From Nemertoderma westbladi (lineage: Eukaryota; Xenacoelomorpha; Nemertodermatida; Nemertodermatidae), in assembly GCA_032718475.1 (NCBI GenBank), contig JAUCBJ010002748.1, forward strand, positions 1 through 33,985: a stretch of DNA of 33,985 bases. The letters run 5' to 3'. Below the pieces are notes generated by a model, which made no database searches, had not been told where the DNA came from, and saw nothing but the letters and a program-made list of their open reading frames with translations. The position numbers and the translations under genes are program-made. This document shows positions 9,907-20,795 of the stretch, piece by piece (position 1 is the first letter of the stretch; every line of letters begins with the position of its first letter).

Positions 9907-10205
9907 GCGCGATGCGTGTCGGTGTGCGAGATGTCCCCACGTACGTATCTCTACCTGCGCGATGCGTGTCGAGTGCGAGATGTCCCCACGTACGTATCTT
10001 TACCTGCGCGATGCGTGTCGGTGTGCGAGATGTCCCCACATACGTATCTTTACCTGCGCGATGCGTGTCGGTGTGCGAGATGTCCCCACGTACGTATCTT
10101 TACCTGCGCGATGCGTGTCGGTGTGCGAGATGTCCCCACGTACGTATCTTTACCTGCGCGATGCGTGTCGGTGTGCGAGATATCCCAAAGTACGTGTCGT
10201 TATCG
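9907..10205 (+). repeat. 50-bp tandem monomers upstream of the LINE endonuclease
   Basis: Six head-to-tail units of 50 bp (starts at 9907, 9957, 10006, 10056, 10106 and 10156; the second is 49 bp). Each begins GCGCGATGCGTGTCGGTGTG and contains GAGATGTCCCCACGTACGTATC. The array ends about 150 bp before the endonuclease reading frame. By analogy with other LINEs whose 5' UTR is a series of promoter monomers, this may be the promoter region. The open frames through it arise only because the unit lacks stop codons in several frames. Confidence 0.8.
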
Positions 10206-10329
10206 TTCGTCTAATAAACCAGTGGGATTATGCAGCAGTAAAGAACTTCGACTGTCACTCGACAGTCAACATTGATTTCAAATACATTTGGAAAGAAAGA
10301 GACAGAGAGAAGACAAAAGAACCATCCTG

Positions 10330-11887
10330 TTGAAATGTAAAGAGACACTAAAGATTGCCACAATGAATGCACGCACACTGAAAGCTCATCGAAAACAGGG
10401 TGACATGATTGCCATCCAAGAACATCGGATTTGTCATGAAGATACTGCCATGAAGTACAATGACATTGGAAATGGGGTCGTTTGTAACAAAACAAGCTCA
10501 GCAGAAAATTTGGCCAATGCATCAATTGGTGGAGTAGGAATTCTGCTAAGCCCATTTGTACTTTAGACCCCACACAACATCGAATCTATAAATTTCAGAC
10601 ATTGGATGGGAATCCTAAGACAACGACAACAATAATATGTGGCTTCAGTCCAACAAATGCCTCAGAGCCAGAACAAGCAGTCAAGTTTTATGAAGATCTG
10701 ACTGGAGTTATAAAAGACTTTCCGAAACACTATGTCAAAGTCATTTGCTGGTGACCTGAATGTGCAAAATGGCCGAGAAGACATCAAGGGTTATACCTAT
10801 AACACCAGTTCGAACAGAAATGGGTACTTACTCTTAGAACTAATGAATAATGTGAAGCAAATCTACGAGAATTGATCTTTAGTTTATTAGTTCCCAGAAT
10901 CAATGCTCTACTGTGCCATTCAGCTGAATGGATTTGAGCAATTGCGGGATCTCTCTCTGACCATAGGCAAATAACATTTTACCCAGCTGATAGCTCCTTT
11001 CACAGAATACAACACAAACTCTTGCCCTGGATTCGATGAAAGTGAATGTCTATTACAGTAGGTTCGTGGGAAATCTGGCCTCCTGAATGACTTTTTAGTT
11101 ATACAGTAGTGTACATAGTTGAGCGCTTGAAAAACTGCCTTTTTTATAATTTACTGTGAACATATTATTATAATGTTAGTTGGCTCCCAGGCGCGCCTGG
11201 GGTGCTAGTATAATAAAAGCCCACAAGGAATCAGGCAAGAGGCAGAATCCCCAGAAACCCAAAGGAAAACAGTATGTGCCAAGGCAAAACTCTGAGGTTA
11301 CTTGTAAGAGAGAGAAGATCTTAAGATAGCCTACAAAGTAAAAACCCAACAACGGAAAACATTAACAATGTTGAGAAATCCAAGGGAAGACCTTAAATTG
11401 GCCTACAACATCAACCAGGAAAAGTACATGAGGACAAAATTAACTGCTTACTTACAGAGCAACAATCAAGACTTACCTGGCAAACTGTGAATGAGCTATC
11501 TGGTCGGAAAAGTTGCGCCTAAAAGCTGATAGTCCTGTTCTGAATAACGTGTTGGGAAATGGAAAGCACTACCTATAGAAAATGGGGACTTCACACCCGC
11601 CGAACTCCAAAAAAGCATTAAAAGCATGTCAATCATAAAGCGAGGTGATTATATGAAATCCCTGCTGAGGCATGGTAAACAGGAGTGCTGAACAGACCAT
11701 TATTGGATGTTTGCAACCGGATGTTAAAAGGGGAAAAGTCAACTAAAGCCTCTCCCCCCAAGAAAGGAGAATTCGGTATACCAACAAAATATGGTGGGAT
11801 CTGTCTGCTTGTGGAAGGAAGCTGCCAAAATATACAACAAAATGATTCTATATAGAATTAGGCCTCACATAAAGAATCTGTTACGAA
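10330..11887 (+). pseudogene. LINE A: decayed endonuclease and start of reverse transcriptase
   Basis: This is the 5' part of a non-LTR retrotransposon. It reads LKIATMNARTLKAHRKQGDM, then AIQEHRICHED and GGVGILLSP, matching the N-terminus of AP-like endonucleases of LINEs. Frame then shifts several times, but GDLNVQNG (the degraded GGDFNAQ motif, near 10750) and SNRNGYLLLELMNN can be read. After a poorly preserved linker, 11780-11887 gives a degraded GISLL..YNKMILYRIRPHIKNLLRK, the start of the reverse transcriptase. It cannot make a functional product. The copy is interrupted at 11888 by a DNA transposon and resumes after 13156. The clade (RTE-, CR1- or Jockey-like) is not decided here. Confidence 0.85.
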
Positions 11888-13156
11888 AGGGGCCATCCAT
11901 AAATGACGTCACGCTGGACAGGGGGTGGGGGGTTTAGTATTTCGTGACGATTTGTGACGAGGGGGAGGGGGGGGGGGGGGGGGTGTCCGCAATATCGTGA
12001 CGTCACATTATAAGTTTCCGATAAAATTACTGTATATTAAATACATAACGTGTATACTTGTATACTACTAGAAAGCCAGCAAGCTGGCTTTAAACGAACC
12101 TGCCCCTCAAACCAGTACCGCAGTACCCGAGTGAGCAAATATGGAAACACGAAAATTGCCATCAACTCAACGATAGAAACACCAGCTGCTGGTACTCATG
12201 TGGGCCTAGTTAAGCTACTACTATTTATTGAATGGATAGCCCAAACTGCAGAGAAGTATATTACTTGCCAAATTTATTACTATATCACTCTAACCCAGAC
12301 AGTAATCAAACATCAACTGTAAATTTGTATAATGTATTACCCCACCAGATGAATAGCTCTTCCCAGTGAATCCTATGACAATGACAATAATCGATAAGGT
12401 TACTCACTGCTATGTTAGATGGGAGGCCAGGTAATTGAATTGTAAGCACTGGGCCGTTTAAATGGTTTATAGGTTGATGATAATGAATGAGGAGGGACCC
12501 AACTAACACTACGTTTGTCTATATGGACGGTCTCATTATAGCCAGCTGGCTGGATTTTCTAGTTGAATCATATTATTCTGCAACCAAATAATTTACTCTT
12601 TAGACGAATTTGTGCGTTTTTTTTGCCGGACTAACAAATTTTGGCGACGTTCTGTGCGAGATTGGCGATAATTGAAAAGATTCTGAGGCTCAAATATGTT
12701 TCTCAAATGACTGAATAGCCCAAATAAAAAAGTTGGTGCATACTCGACGAGTTGAAATCGGTGAAATTCGACATTAAATTTTCAAAACCGCTATTTTTCA
12801 GTGACCCCGCGATCGAAACGCCACAAAAAATATACAGTCTTGTGCGCAGCCAAAATTTATGTAGAGTTTGTTATTAAAATTTTTGCGTACCTGATTGAGT
12901 TTTTGAGATATTGGATGGTTATACACACACAACCACACACACAACCACATCGTGTTTTATAACAGCTCAACTCTTGACAAGAACTACCCTGGCCTATTAA
13001 TAGGCAGGTTCGTTATTAAACGTGTATACTATTAACGTGTTTACTATATTAAACTATTATTACCTCTTCCAATGACAACCATTGAAATCTCAAATCATCA
13101 AATGGGGGGTCATCAAATGTCTTTAAAAAAAGTGACGTCATTTATGGATGGCCCCT
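11888..13156. mobile_element. TIR DNA transposon inserted in LINE A (1,269 bp)
   Basis: Perfect 25-bp terminal inverted repeats (11888-11912 and 13132-13156) begin AGGGGCCATCCATAAATGAC. Further GTGACG motifs lie just inside the left end. Removing the element restores the LINE A reverse transcriptase as RK-SQNGFRPNRST, which proves the insertion and its edges to within a few bases. The flanking duplication is at most 2-3 bp (AA). No transposase frame is seen. A second nested structure is suggested by TTTAAACGAACCTGCC (about 12090) against GGCAGGTTCGTT (about 13003) in inverted order. It also holds a 17-G run. The superfamily is not assigned. Confidence 0.88.
11967..11983. repeat. Poly-G tract (17 G)
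   Basis: A run of 17 G, preceded by GGGGGA, near the left end of the TIR transposon. Confidence 0.9.
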
Positions 13157-13188
13157 AAGAGCCAAAATGGATTTCGACCAAATAGATC
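13157..13188 (+). pseudogene. LINE A reverse transcriptase fragment between two insertions
   Basis: This short fragment encodes the SQNGFRPNRST motif of the LINE A reverse transcriptase, directly after the TIR transposon and just before a SINE. It is the anchor that shows both insertions struck the same coding region. Confidence 0.8.
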
Positions 13189-13434
13189 AACAAGTAGCTC
13201 AGTTGGTTGAGCGCCGGACCTTCAATCTATTGGTTGTAGGTTCAGCCCCGCTAGGGTCCACTCAGCTTTTCAACCACTGGGGTCGATAAAATGAGTACCA
13301 GTTAAATAACAGGGAGCAAATCTTGGGATAGGAGTAGCGCCGACCTCTACCTTCGGGTAGCAGCTATCGAAAGAGGAACCTTCGGGTCACCTCCGGCCTA
13401 GGCCGACTGTTTGCTTTTTTGTTTCGCTCAGATA
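13189..13434 (+). mobile_element. tRNA-derived SINE inserted in LINE A
   Basis: The head has a polymerase III A box, TAGCTCAGTTGG (about 13196-13207), and a B box, GGTTCAGCCCC (about 13241-13251), close to the consensus. The body carries GGGGTCGATAAAATGAGTACC (13279-13299), which I recognise as resembling the conserved central domain of SINEs known from cephalopods and some other marine animals. The tail has CTACCTTCGGGTAGC and CCTTCGGG hairpin-like blocks and ends near TTTGCTTTTTTGTTTCG. It separates RPNRST from AQILTL in the LINE A reverse transcriptase. The exact ends are uncertain by about 10 bp. Confidence 0.82.
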
Positions 13435-13842
13435 CTTACGCTATGGAGACTGGCTGGGGGAATTAATTAAAGAATCTCCCTGCAGTTCTGACATTTGTGG
13501 ATTTTAAGAAAGCATTCGACTCCATCCATAGTGGTGTAAATTCTAAGAGCTTATGGAATACCAGAAGTAATTGTCGCTGGCATAATATTGTTATATTGTG
13601 ACACAGAAGCTGAGGTACTTTCACCAGAAGTTGAAACTGAGTTCTTCTTAATCCTGGCTGGCGTACTGCAAGGTGACACATTGGCGCCATTACTATTCGT
13701 AATTATACTGGATTACGCAATGAGGACGGCCACAAAGGGTGAAGATCTGGGATTCACACTACAAGAACGCAGAAGTAGCGGATATCCGGCAACTACAGTC
13801 ACAGACACCGCCTTTGCGGATGACATCGCCCTGCTCTCTAAT
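13435..13842 (+). pseudogene. LINE A reverse transcriptase, catalytic part
   Basis: The reading gives ILTLWRL, then LPAVLTFVDFKKAFDS (the first catalytic Asp lies in the VDFKKAFD motif), VLQGDTLAPLLFVI, and FADDIALLS with the catalytic DD pair at about 13814-13825. Frameshifts and stops occur near 13470-13570. Coding then stops abruptly after LLSN at an AAT microsatellite, where a further insertion begins. This is clearly a defective polymerase of the same LINE copy. Confidence 0.88.
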
Positions 13843-14041
13843 AATAATAATAATTAATTAATTATTTCATTTGCTAAAAACTCAATTAAATGAAATTTGC
13901 ATGAGGCAGTTAATACACAATGTATTTACTGATAATTTTAAGCAAATAAGCGTCACAGGGTTCCAGGTGGCAGCTTGGCCGCACCGTGTACTGTACAATA
14001 CCAACAAATAACTGTAAAAGATTAGAATTGCAATGCATTGA
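13843..14041. mobile_element. Unclassified insertion of about 200 bp in LINE A
   Basis: Between FADDIALLSN and QADAQLLLNKVE, adjacent parts of the reverse transcriptase, lie about 200 bp of unrelated sequence. It begins with AATAATAAT and TTAATTAATTA. It has no tRNA promoter boxes or clear inverted ends, and no target duplication could be defined. Confidence 0.6.
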
Positions 14042-14455
14042 TAGGCAAGCAGATGCACAGCTTCTACTGAATAAAGTGGAGAGGGCTGTTAAGGAGGTTG
14101 CATTGCATATAAATGCTACCAAGACCGAATTCATGACTTTTAATGTTGAAGGAAACCAGACCACAATTGATAATAATCAACTGAGGATGGTTGACGACTT
14201 CCAGTACATTGGATCATGGATAGCAAAAAGAAACAGAAGTTAGGAAAGCAAAGGCTTGGGTAGCTCTATCAAAAATGGATACCATCTGGAAATCAGATCT
14301 CTCCAGGCACCTGAAGACGAAGTTCTTTCGAGCCACTGTGGAAAGTGTATTCTTATACGGGGGTGAGACCTGGACACTGACGAAATCACTTGAACAACGA
14401 ATTGATGGTTGCTACACAAGACTACTAAGGGCAGCCCTAAACATCAGCTGGAGAC
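14042..14455 (+). pseudogene. LINE A reverse transcriptase, thumb and connection
   Basis: The segment reads QADAQLLLNKVERAVKEVAL, then INATKTEFMTF, DDFQYIGSWIA and, after a frameshift, KAWVALSKMDTIWKSDLS and LYGGETWTLTKSLEQRIDG up to LNISWR. These are the standard blocks after the catalytic core of this LINE type. The reading is cut at 14455 by LINE B. Its last 10 bp (14446-14455, AGCTGGAGAC) are the left copy of LINE B's target duplication. Confidence 0.88.
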
Positions 14456-15531
14456 TACTACTACTACTACTACTACTAGGATCGGCATGCTGCATTGCAG
14501 CTGCATTTTTAAGAATGCTGTGCCGGCTTGTCAACAAAATTGCACCGCCACAACTCCCTATCACCCATGACATTTGCTAGATCATCCGCATATTTAAGGC
14601 CAGTGTCCTTTAAGATGCGTCTCAAGAAAGTCATGGGCTGTCCACCATGCTTATTCACTCCATGAGGCTGTCAAAGTACAAGATTATGCACTGGCTGGTC
14701 CTCACGGCGAAAGCAATGTCCTGCAAAGCGGAGGCGATTTTGTTCTAGTGTCAAGCTTGGGGGAACCAATGAGACACCTCCAATGTTATATAGTGTCTGG
14801 TTGGAGATGTGTGCATTGTACTTGACACAATGAACCCGGCGTAGCATTCTTGTGAATGTGCCATCCAGAGATTTGGTGTCCTCAGCAGTTAGAGCCCAGC
14901 ATGGACTCCCGTAGAGGAGTACTGGAACTACTGCTGCTCTAAATAATCGGACCTTAAGTTTCCGATTAATTCTCGGTGACTTCCAAATCCTGGAAAGCCT
15001 ATTCAAGGCTGCCCATGCCTTTCCCTTACGTATTCGAAGGTCCTCACCTGACTTCCGGATCCATGATCCCAGGTAACAGAAGTCGTCCACATGCTCAAGC
15101 ATACCATCCTTTGAGCTTATGCTCATCCGATCAGAGACTTGCTGAGGACTTTCAAAGTTAACTGTCAGAATTTTGGTCTTTCTGGAGTTAATAAAAAGGC
15201 CAACACTAGAAGCAGCATGTTCTAATGAGCTGAGGAGCCGTTGGGCTCCCTCTAATGATTCTGATAGTACTCCTAAGTCATCAGCAAAGTCTAGATCAGT
15301 TAGGTACTTGGCAGGATTTCCTCGACTTCTGGCGCCAGTAGGTGGAGTTATCATCACCCCATCATCATTATAATGATGTAAGGACATGCGTAGAACATAG
15401 TCAACCACAATAATGAACAAGAATGGTGCAAGTGTGTCTCCTTGGAGGACGCCCCATAACACTTCAAATGGTTCTGTGTTACCGTCAACAGTAGACACAA
15501 ATGTTGTCGAACCATCGTATACTGATCTGAT
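14456..15531 (-). mobile_element. LINE B: 5'-truncated LINE inserted antisense in LINE A
   Basis: The minus strand encodes a reverse transcriptase fragment open for 291 codons from the right junction to 14671: VLWGVLQGDTLAPFLFIIVV, LDFADDLGVLSE with the catalytic DD, NSRKTKILTV, HVDDFCYLGSWIRKS and RLRFAGHCFRRED. A frameshift follows, after which GQPMTFLRRILKDTGL and MGDRELW can still be read. The 3' end is a (TAG)n tail at 14478-14456. The 10-bp duplication AGCTGGAGAC flanks it (14446-14455 and 15532-15541). Joining the flanks restores LINE A as NISWRQHMTNAEIYG. This is a textbook target-primed insertion with 5' truncation. It is the better preserved of the two LINEs. Confidence 0.92.
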
Positions 15532-15541
15532 AGCTGGAGAC

Positions 15542-15834
15542 AACACATGACAAACGCTGAGATTTATGGTACAATACCACCTGTATCAACCACCCTCCGT
15601 GAACGCAGATTAAGATTCAGTGGACACTGCTGGCGAAGTAAAGACGAGGTCATACCAGATCTACTTTTCTGGCAACCAACTCATGGAAAGCGTAGTCGTG
15701 GACGACCGGCCATAACATATATAGGTCAACTTGAAAGGGATACTGAACTTGGGAGAAACGAAATTGTGACAACTATGGAGAATCGGGAAGCCTGGATGGA
15801 TCTCACTGTTCGAGCTAGCTCGAACTAGTAGTAG
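15542..15834 (+). pseudogene. LINE A 3' end
   Basis: The frame resumes as MTNAEIYGTIPPVSTTLRER, then LRFSGHCWRSKDEVIPDLL, GKRSRGRPAITYI and NREAWMDLTVRASSN, the conserved C-terminal end of this LINE family. Its stop codon TAG is the first unit of the element's own 3' terminal (TAG)3 at 15826-15834. LINE B ends in the same repeat, so the two belong to related families. The 3' boundary is placed at the end of the TAG run. Confidence 0.88.
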
Positions 15835-16750
15835 AGTATGTTCAACAGTATGAATATAATGTATAACTTTATACGGCAGGTGAGAGTCAAGAAGCTTTTA
15901 ATGGACATAGGAGTCATTGTCCGTTGCGGAACACCAGGAATAGGTATAGATTACCACTCCATGGCTAAACGTAGGGTTTCAGTACCGATGATACATAAAT
16001 TATCGGTACCTGGTACGATTAACTGACGCAAACAATCCACTAGAGCCGTTATATTATAATACTGGAGTAATGAAATTTTTACGAGAATAAGCCTTCCTTA
16101 TAAAATTAAATAATTCAATTTTCGAAGTAACTATTAAATACTGGTATAGACTATTGAACTAATATTAATAATAAATACTAAATAATAATAATAAAAATAA
16201 ATAATTTCATTGTAAAGTTACTCGCTCGTAAACATTACTTCGATATTGAATAAGAAGTTGTCATGTAATATGTTGGCTTCGAGAGTTAATGTGTTACATA
16301 TTAACTCGATAAAAAAAATTACAAAGCCGAGTTTAATTTAAATATTAATTTTTTAATTATTTTAATTTTTTTAATTTTAATTAAACTATAAAAAGTGAGT
16401 TGTGAGAGTGAAAGTGAAAAACGAGTGATCCCATTAATAACATACACCTACTACACTTTATACAAACTACAACCAACAAATACTATGCGTACATATACCA
16501 AACACAAATATAAATATAGTAACAAATTAATAACTACATAATTATAGAATGTATACAGTAGCCAACCAACAATGTAATGTAAACTACATGAATAATTAGC
16601 ACTGCCCTTTTTAATGCACAACATTATAAAATATTAGCAGGTAAGTCAATGCTCAGTATATATTGATGGAGACAGAATATTTCTAACAGCAACTAAACTA
16701 AAAGTATCTCGTAATGAACTATGATTTAATAAGGACTGTCTGCAGTCTGT

Positions 16751-16770
16751 ACTGTCTGTGCACAGACAGT
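16751..16770. repeat. Perfect 20-bp palindrome
   Basis: ACTGTCTGTGCACAGACAGT is its own reverse complement. It sits next to related TGCAGTCTGTACTG sequence. The function is unknown. Confidence 0.8.
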
Positions 16771-17130
16771 TTATTTTGGAAAATACATTTATGTGGGCCC
16801 TCATAAAGCCACGAACAACCATGTCAGTTAACCATTCCTATATAATTATTACTGTACAACAGCAACACAGATGATAGGATAAACATAAAACACTTGATTT
16901 CAGCTTCGTAACATTTTAGTTGAAACATTTATTTACATTACTACATACCTGTGCTAGGGTATTCATCCCACAGTTCTGCCAAAATTAGATTATATTTATA
17001 TTCTACATTTAAATAAAATATTTGGACTATTAATAAGCGAATATATTGTCTCATATAGAAAATAATTAAGAAACTGCATCTCATAACATAAACAGCAAAA
17101 ATATAATGTAAGTAAATTTAACAAAAAATT

Positions 17131-17171
17131 AAATTGCGATTTTTTAATTAAAATTAAAAAAATCGCAATTT
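17131..17171. repeat. 41-bp near-perfect palindrome
   Basis: The left arm AAATTGCGATTTTTTAATT mirrors the right arm AATTAAAAAAATCGCAATTT with one length difference in the A/T run. It could extrude as a hairpin or be the core of a small MITE. Confidence 0.75.
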
Positions 17172-17911
17172 GATTTTATTATTTGTTTCAAGATAATGTA
17201 TATTATTCCATTTTGGAATTCAACTTGCCAAACAATTTATCGGACAGTGCTTCAATTTCCAATCCGTGCCAATAAGTTTGTATCAATGTTACATATAATT
17301 AGGGCGACTGTCGCACTCGTACCACCATATGATATTAAATTAATTTCCTCAAAGTCATATTGTTAGTCTATGATTATAACAGTAGGCCTAAAATATGTAA
17401 AATATAGTCCTACTGTATTTATTGTAGCTAAATGCATTATTATTTTGTCGTAGTGTAGTACAGTAGATGTTGTCAGACCCTGGATGGTACCACAAAGTAA
17501 AGTAAAATATTTTATGTACCAGGTACCACAGTATGAATAGCTTCGTCTGATATTTGAACCTGAGAATCGCCACAGTAATTATATAGCAAATCTAACTAAA
17601 TAAAATATAAATATATTACAAAGCCTCTAAATATTAATCACCAATTAAATATGTTTTACCATAAAAGAGCTCCTTATACCGCTGGAACATTTTCACAATA
17701 AGATAAAAATAGAATCTAAACCATATTTATTGAACCAAATTAAATATGAAATTTATTTCCAATTATAAAAATTTGTTTGAAACATTGTTAATAAATCAAC
17801 AACAATTATAACAATAAATGCTAAATAGAGAACGGGATATAAAATCAATAAATATTTTTTTTACGAAACATTGTTTAGGTTGGTGTACAATGTAATGTGT
17901 GGTGGGAGGTT

Positions 17912-17931
17912 GGGGGGGGGGGGGGGGGGGG
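17912..17931. repeat. Poly-G tract (20 G)
   Basis: An uninterrupted run of 20 G, followed after GCA by further Gs. Confidence 0.95.
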
Positions 17932-19902
17932 CAGGGGGATTAAAATTAGGTGGCACAATGACAAGGTCGATGTACGCGCGGGATGTAGGCCGATGATAAC
18001 CTTAACAGAAGGTACTACTAAATAAGGAAAATTAATAAAGTGATGCGTTTCGTGATTTAAATCGACCTCTCCAAGATGACTTACTATCTGCAGTAGACAG
18101 GTACAGTAGACCCTAGAATTATTAACGGCACAAAATTATGTCTGTACACGAGTTCCGAGTGTTTGTTGTTCTCTAACCCCAGCAACCCCTCCTTAAGGGA
18201 GAGGTGGACGGAGCATACAACGGGATGCAGGCTTACAATACGAGTGGCATATACTGTAGTCTGTTCAGAATGTTCTGGAAGTTGAGTTTCATAATTTAAT
18301 ATCGTTCTCGCTATGCCGGGACTAATTTACTATACTCGTGAATATAACTGCGAGTAGCAGACACCGGACAGGCAGATAAAGGCTGGTTTAATAAGAAATA
18401 CAGAAAAATATGAACTCGTAGTAGAACTGAAGATGGCACCGAATTAATTCTGAGTTGGGGATTCCACGCAAGCAAAAAAGGCGAGATAGCCAGTCAGTGC
18501 GATGAGTTCGGAATGTCTTTTTAGCTGTTGGCAGTTACATTAATATATAGTTGGCAGTTAGTAAAATAAAGTGTCTTACTTATGTACAGTATCACATAAA
18601 ATAAAAACGATATCACTACAATAGGCAGAATACTGTACCCCTTATCAAATAATGTAAACAAAACCGGGTTTACAGTGGCATTTCGACTAATATATTTCTG
18701 ATCCTTACTATTTTATTACGTAATTAAAAATATTTGCAGTAGGCTGGCTGCTAATAATAAGGTATAGCGCCGCTCCGTGAACAATAAAGAGCAGAAAACA
18801 AAACTGTATTTAATTTACACTGACAAAGAATAACTACTCCGTACCACAGGAACTTACAGTACTTATTGACTTGCTAAAATTGCGTTCAGTTATTACATGC
18901 TTTGTTTACCATACAGAAATTACAGTATATTAAAAACAATTACTCCCATGATGTCATCCTGCGAATTAATTAATTAATTGCGTTAATTAACATGCGTAAT
19001 TAATATATTATATAACAACATCGTCAATGTGGTACATTTATACAACTGCCGTACCGCAATTGAAACCAAACTACACTCAACAGGTACGTACGGTATTCAA
19101 CTGTAATCTGCGTGTATTGTTTGTGGGGTTGCGTAGAAACAACAATTCGAATTATGGAACACAACTGGCCCCCCTTGCAGAGATTCCATACAACTCCTAC
19201 CTACTGCATCAACCAATGATAAATAAATACATGTTCTGGAACATTTAATGACGTCAGTAGCAGTGCTCTGCGTACAGTAGGCCCTATGCAATGTAATATT
19301 GAATAATTATGCTGTGCGATACAGCGCGCCCACTCTTTTTCGAATAACTTTTGATTGCATTGACGGATTTTTCTCAAATTACGTCAAAACCTTTTCTACG
19401 GGGATGCCCTTTCGATATATGTAAAAAAATTTAAAAATTCCACCAAAAATATTTGAGTTATATTTTTTTTGCCCATGTTTTGCCCTTTTTTTTGCCAATT
19501 TGCCCATCACTTTTCGAGGGTTTGTGAATGCCAGGAGATAGAGAAAACCTTGCTCTTTCGAATAGAATTGGTTTCAGATCGGTAGAATCAACAGGAATGA
19601 AGCGGCTAGCGATATAATTAACCCCTACCGGTGCCGGCTTTTGTTATGTCAGTTGCTAAGCAATGTCAGTTTTTCAGAGGTCTGTAGAATGAGAACGGCT
19701 TGTCGTACAGAGTTCGAAATAGTCTTAAAAATTAAATAAATTATTCAGCTCCAACTTTGAGATGTTACGTTTTGTCGTAAATATCACACAAACTGAGATA
19801 TAAATAATCGTAAAATAGACAAATTTGTTCTGGAATTGTGAATATTTGAGCACAGTTTTCTAGAAATCTACACATAAAAGTTCGAATTTTATTCTTGGCG
19901 AT

Positions 19903-20330
19903 TTTTTTTACGTCTTTTATCTATTTTCTATCAAAGTTTGGAGAAAATCGCAGGGCTCAAGTGCCTCGAGTTTGATATGCTTTTGAAAATGTCTCTTTTT
20001 TAGAAAATTCGAATGTTCTAGAAAATTAGGGTCTAATTCAAAAATCGAAGACGCGACGTACCCTTAGAATTTTATTCTCTACAACTTTACGATTTAACTT
20101 TTTTTTGATGGGCGTTATAGGTTTCGAGTTGACGGCAGCCAGCAGCGGTTTTTGTAACGTTTTTTTTTTTAGGCGCGGCGAGATGGGGACCCTACCCTGC
20201 CCATGGCCGCGCGAGTTTCTATACCCCATGTGGTGAACCACCCGTGGTCCCCCATATCAAACTCGAGGCACTTGAGCCCTGCGATTTTCTCCAAACTTTG
20301 ATAGAAAATAGATAAAAGACGTAAAAAAAA
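19903..20330. repeat. Perfect inverted repeat, 78-bp arms, about 270-bp spacer
   Basis: The left arm (19903-19980) runs from a T-run through ACGTCTTTTATCTATTTTC to CTCGAGTTTGATATG. The right arm (20252-20330) is its exact reverse complement as far as can be read. The spacer is richer in G+C (GGCGCGGCGAGATGGGG, CCGCGCGAG) than its surroundings. The lack of differences implies a recent origin or gene conversion. It lies about 1 kb beyond the PHKA stop codon. No transposase or tRNA boxes are seen. Confidence 0.88.
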
Positions 20331-20789
20331 GTCTGAAATTTCTAATTAAATATCAGTTGGTTATGTCAATTTAGTTTCCCATGTCGTCATTAATCTGCCA
20401 TTAAAGTAAGTTGTAGTTAGTAAAAAAATATGGAGGAATCAATTTCGGGTAAAAATTAACAGTTCCGAACTATTTCAATTGATTATTCACGACTTCAACT
20501 CTATTATGGTTGTCCTAGTTGTAATAAAAAGTATTATAATACTTGAATGTTATAAGTTTAAAGAAATCGAGGGTGCTGATGTGATGTTTCATGTATAACA
20601 TATTATTTAATGAGATAATACTAATAAAATTAAATATATTAACACGATGTAATTATAAATAACTCACACATAAAACTAATAACTAAATAATAAATAATTA
20701 TTATAATTACTAAGCGAATGCTTAATAAATAATTAATTAAATGGAGTATAACAAACAAAGACACACTAAACACACATTATTGCTATATA

Positions 20790-20795
20790 TTTATT
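20790..20795 (-). terminator. PHKA: Candidate PHKA polyadenylation signal
   Basis: TTTATT on the plus strand gives AATAAA on the minus strand, about 520 nt past the PHKA stop codon. It is the nearest canonical hexamer I found. A variant ATTAAA lies at about 20877-20872. In such A+T-rich sequence the hexamer could be chance. Confidence 0.35.

Larger units (their letters stand above)
15835..19902. other. Long A+T-rich intron stretch, no gene recognised
   Basis: About 4 kb of low-complexity A+T-rich DNA within the large UTP15 intron. Visible structures are a perfect 20-bp palindrome (16751-16770), a near-perfect 41-bp palindrome (17131-17171), a run of 20 G (17912-17931) and TTAATTAA-rich sequence near 18965-19005. 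Short open frames (such as 19027-19248 plus and 17388-17573 minus) show no recognisable domain. The small missing UTP15 exon could lie here but was not identified. Confidence 0.5.

Noticed and set aside
9717-10333. Open frames of 132-165 codons through the 50-bp monomers
   Set aside because: They are parallel frames created by a stop-free tandem unit upstream of the LINE; no protein similarity is seen.
13189-13260. A genuine tRNA gene
   Set aside because: The A and B boxes are present, but the sequence runs on into a SINE body, the B box is imperfect and no proper cloverleaf with acceptor stem was found.
20038-20241. 67-codon minus-strand frame in the spacer of the inverted repeat
   Set aside because: It shows no recognisable similarity and low-complexity basic content.
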